From assembly GCA_900129675.1 (NCBI GenBank), contig FSRD01000003.1, positions 930,001 through 994,000 of the forward strand: a stretch of DNA of 64,000 bases, read 5' to 3'. Origin of the DNA: Bradyrhizobium erythrophlei. GTDB lineage: Bacteria; Pseudomonadota; Alphaproteobacteria; Rhizobiales; Xanthobacteraceae. This document shows, in pieces, positions 62,944 to 64,000 of the stretch (positions are counted from its first letter, which is position 1; each line of letters opens with the position of its first letter). The notes beneath the pieces are model-generated. The model was not told the DNA's origin and made no database searches. It worked only from the letters and a program-made list of their open reading frames with translations. The position numbers were made by a program, and so were the translations under genes.

Positions 62944-63642
62944 ATGTCCATCGCCAATTCCATTCGCGCGCAAATCCCGCCGATCCATCCCGAGGGCTAT
63001 CCCTTCATCGGCGGCTTTGCGCTGGCAAGTCTGGTCTTGTTCCTGCTCTGGACGCCGCTGGGCTGGATCGGGACGCTGTTGACGGTCTGGTGCGCGCTGT
63101 TCTTCCGCGATCCGGTGCGCGTGACGCCGGTGCGCGAGGGCATCGTGGTGTCGCCGGCCGACGGACGGGTCTCGATGATCGCGCAGGTGTTGCCGCCGGC
63201 CGAACTTGGTCTCGGCGACAAGCCGCTGACGCGGATTTCGGTGTTCATGAGCGTGTTCAATTGCCACGTGAACCGCAGTCCGGTGGCAGGCCGGATCGAC
63301 CGCATCGCGTACCGGCCGGGCACTTTCATCAACGCCGAACTCGACAAGGCCAGCGAAGACAATGAGCGCAACTCGCTGGTGATCTCGACGGCGAACGGAC
63401 GCATCGGGGTGGTCCAGATCGCAGGTCTGGTGGCGCGGCGAATCGTCTCGTTCGTGCGCGAGGGGCAGTCGATCGGTGCCGGCGAGCGGTTCGGCCTGAT
63501 CCGTTTTGGGTCGCGCCTTGACGTCTATCTGCCCGAAGGCACCAAATCGCTGGTTTCCGAGGGCCAGACCGCGGTCGCCGGCGAGACCATTTTGGCCGAT
63601 TTCAGGTCCGCCGACGCCGCGCGAACCTACCGGGCGGATTAA
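62944..63642 (+). CDS. psd: Phosphatidylserine decarboxylase
   Basis: A 232-aa membrane-associated proenzyme of the short alphaproteobacterial type. An N-terminal hydrophobic stretch (FALASLVLFLLWTPLGWIG) is followed by VVSPADGRVSMIAQV, FMSVFNCHVNRSPVAG and the self-cleavage site in RFGSRLDVYLP (between Gly and Ser, giving the pyruvoyl enzyme). It makes phosphatidylethanolamine from the product of the following pssA gene. Confidence 0.94.
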   Translation: MSIANSIRAQIPPIHPEGYPFIGGFALASLVLFLLWTPLGWIGTLLTVWCALFFRDPVRVTPVREGIVVSPADGRVSMIAQVLPPAELGLGDKPLTRISVFMSVFNCHVNRSPVAGRIDRIAYRPGTFINAELDKASEDNERNSLVISTANGRIGVVQIAGLVARRIVSFVREGQSIGAGERFGLIRFGSRLDVYLPEGTKSLVSEGQTAVAGETILADFRSADAARTYRAD

Positions 63643-63644
63643 CT

Positions 63645-63715
63645 ATCCGTAGCGTTTTCGAGCGAAGTGGGCACCGGTTCGCGTCAAGAAAACGCGTCAA
63701 AACAAAGAATTAGAG
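63645..63715. repeat. Short dispersed repeat between psd and pssA
   Basis: GCGTTTTC (63652-63659) and GAAAACGC (63688-63695) are inverted arms around GAGCGAAGTGGGCACCGGTT. From memory this sequence type recurs in Bradyrhizobiaceae intergenic regions; a search would be needed to confirm it. Confidence 0.5.
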
Positions 63716-63784
63716 CGCAGGGAATCAGATGGTTCCCCACCGCGATGGCGGAGGGGCGTGGCGCCTGCTATATATTACCCAGCC

Positions 63785-64000
63785 ATGATGCCATCAGACC
63801 TCCAATCTCCGGAAATACGCCGCCGCCGGTTTCGTCCGATCCCGGTGCGGATGCTGGTGCCGAACTTCATCACGTTGCTGGCGATCTGCGCCGGGCTGAC
63901 GGCGATCCGGCTGTCGACCGAAGGGCGGATGGAGCTCGCGGTGGGCGCCATCGTATTCGCCGCCGTGCTCGACGGCCTGGACGGCCGTGTTGCGCGCATG
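63785..64000 (+). CDS. pssA: CDP-diacylglycerol-serine O-phosphatidyltransferase (partial)
   Basis: The first 72 codons of a gene that runs off the window. The start MMPSDLQSPEIRRRRFRPIP is followed by two hydrophobic segments (PNFITLLAICAGLTAI; AVGAIVFAAVL) and the beginning of the CDP-alcohol phosphotransferase motif, DGLDGRVARM (D-G-x2-A-R). It is the expected partner of psd. The remaining part of the motif is outside the window. ATG 63788 is an alternative start. Confidence 0.85.
   Translation, partial: MMPSDLQSPEIRRRRFRPIPVRMLVPNFITLLAICAGLTAIRLSTEGRMELAVGAIVFAAVLDGLDGRVARM

Overview
The window looks like chromosome from a Bradyrhizobium/Rhodopseudomonas-type alphaproteobacterium. It is GC-rich, several genes start with GTG or TTG, and the housekeeping genes (dusA, retropepsin-like protease, DUF1289, DUF2865, citramalate synthase, class II DAHP synthase, psd-pssA) have the character of that family. 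It also carries the short dispersed palindromic repeats I associate with these genomes. The genus is an inference from gene content and protein style, not a database match.

Region by region. (1) 1-3.8 kb: end of an adaptor gene, an HAE1-type RND efflux pump and a MarR regulator. (2) 3.9-13.7 kb: an accessory block. It has a phasin-like gene, then a catabolic cluster (DoxX protein, CocE/NonD-type hydrolase, enoyl-CoA hydratase, acyl-CoA ligase, a maleylacetate reductase remnant, an intradiol/hydroxyquinol-type dioxygenase, a TetR regulator and an FAD monooxygenase). Three near-identical palindromes (CTTTAC-N4-GTAAAG type) sit upstream of the DoxX, hydrolase and monooxygenase genes and probably form one regulon. 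The block ends in an IS5-family remnant directly before dusA. (3) 13.8-40.5 kb: mainly core genes, including dusA, a PdhS-like kinase, Mrp, two tandem TRAP binding proteins, a CzcCBA-like RND system with a divergent two-component pair, TRAP permeases, moaA, gph, an SDR, rpiA and gor.

(4) 40.6-47.9 kb: a second accessory patch, partly AT-rich. It has a decayed gene with an R-x4-H motif, a DUF4145 gene, a zinc-ribbon protein, an SRAP (YedK/HMCES) gene whose 3' end is duplicated around a two-gene module of unknown function, an AbiEi/AbiEii pair, a broken RelE-like toxin with an intact HTH antitoxin, and about 1 kb of structured sequence without clear genes. (5) 48-50.3 kb: a PilZ protein, a repeat-rich gap and an alpha/beta hydrolase interrupted by one amber codon. 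(6) 50.4-64 kb: core metabolism: DAHP synthase behind a likely attenuator, diacylglycerol kinase, NAD synthetase, two secreted proteins, then a tight cysS - small membrane protein - GNAT - cimA operon preceded by a cysteine-containing leader peptide, a VOC protein, LOG, an Atm1-like ABC exporter, psd and the start of pssA.

How the parts work together: the catabolic cluster has the content expected for trimming a side chain (hydrolase, ligase, hydratase), hydroxylating a ring and cleaving it at the hydroxyquinol level. However, both its maleylacetate reductase and the monooxygenase C-terminus are damaged, so the locus seems to be decaying or relying on genes elsewhere. The main points of interest are the three-site regulon, the SRAP-flanked small-gene module, the cysS leader peptide and the DAHP synthase attenuator.
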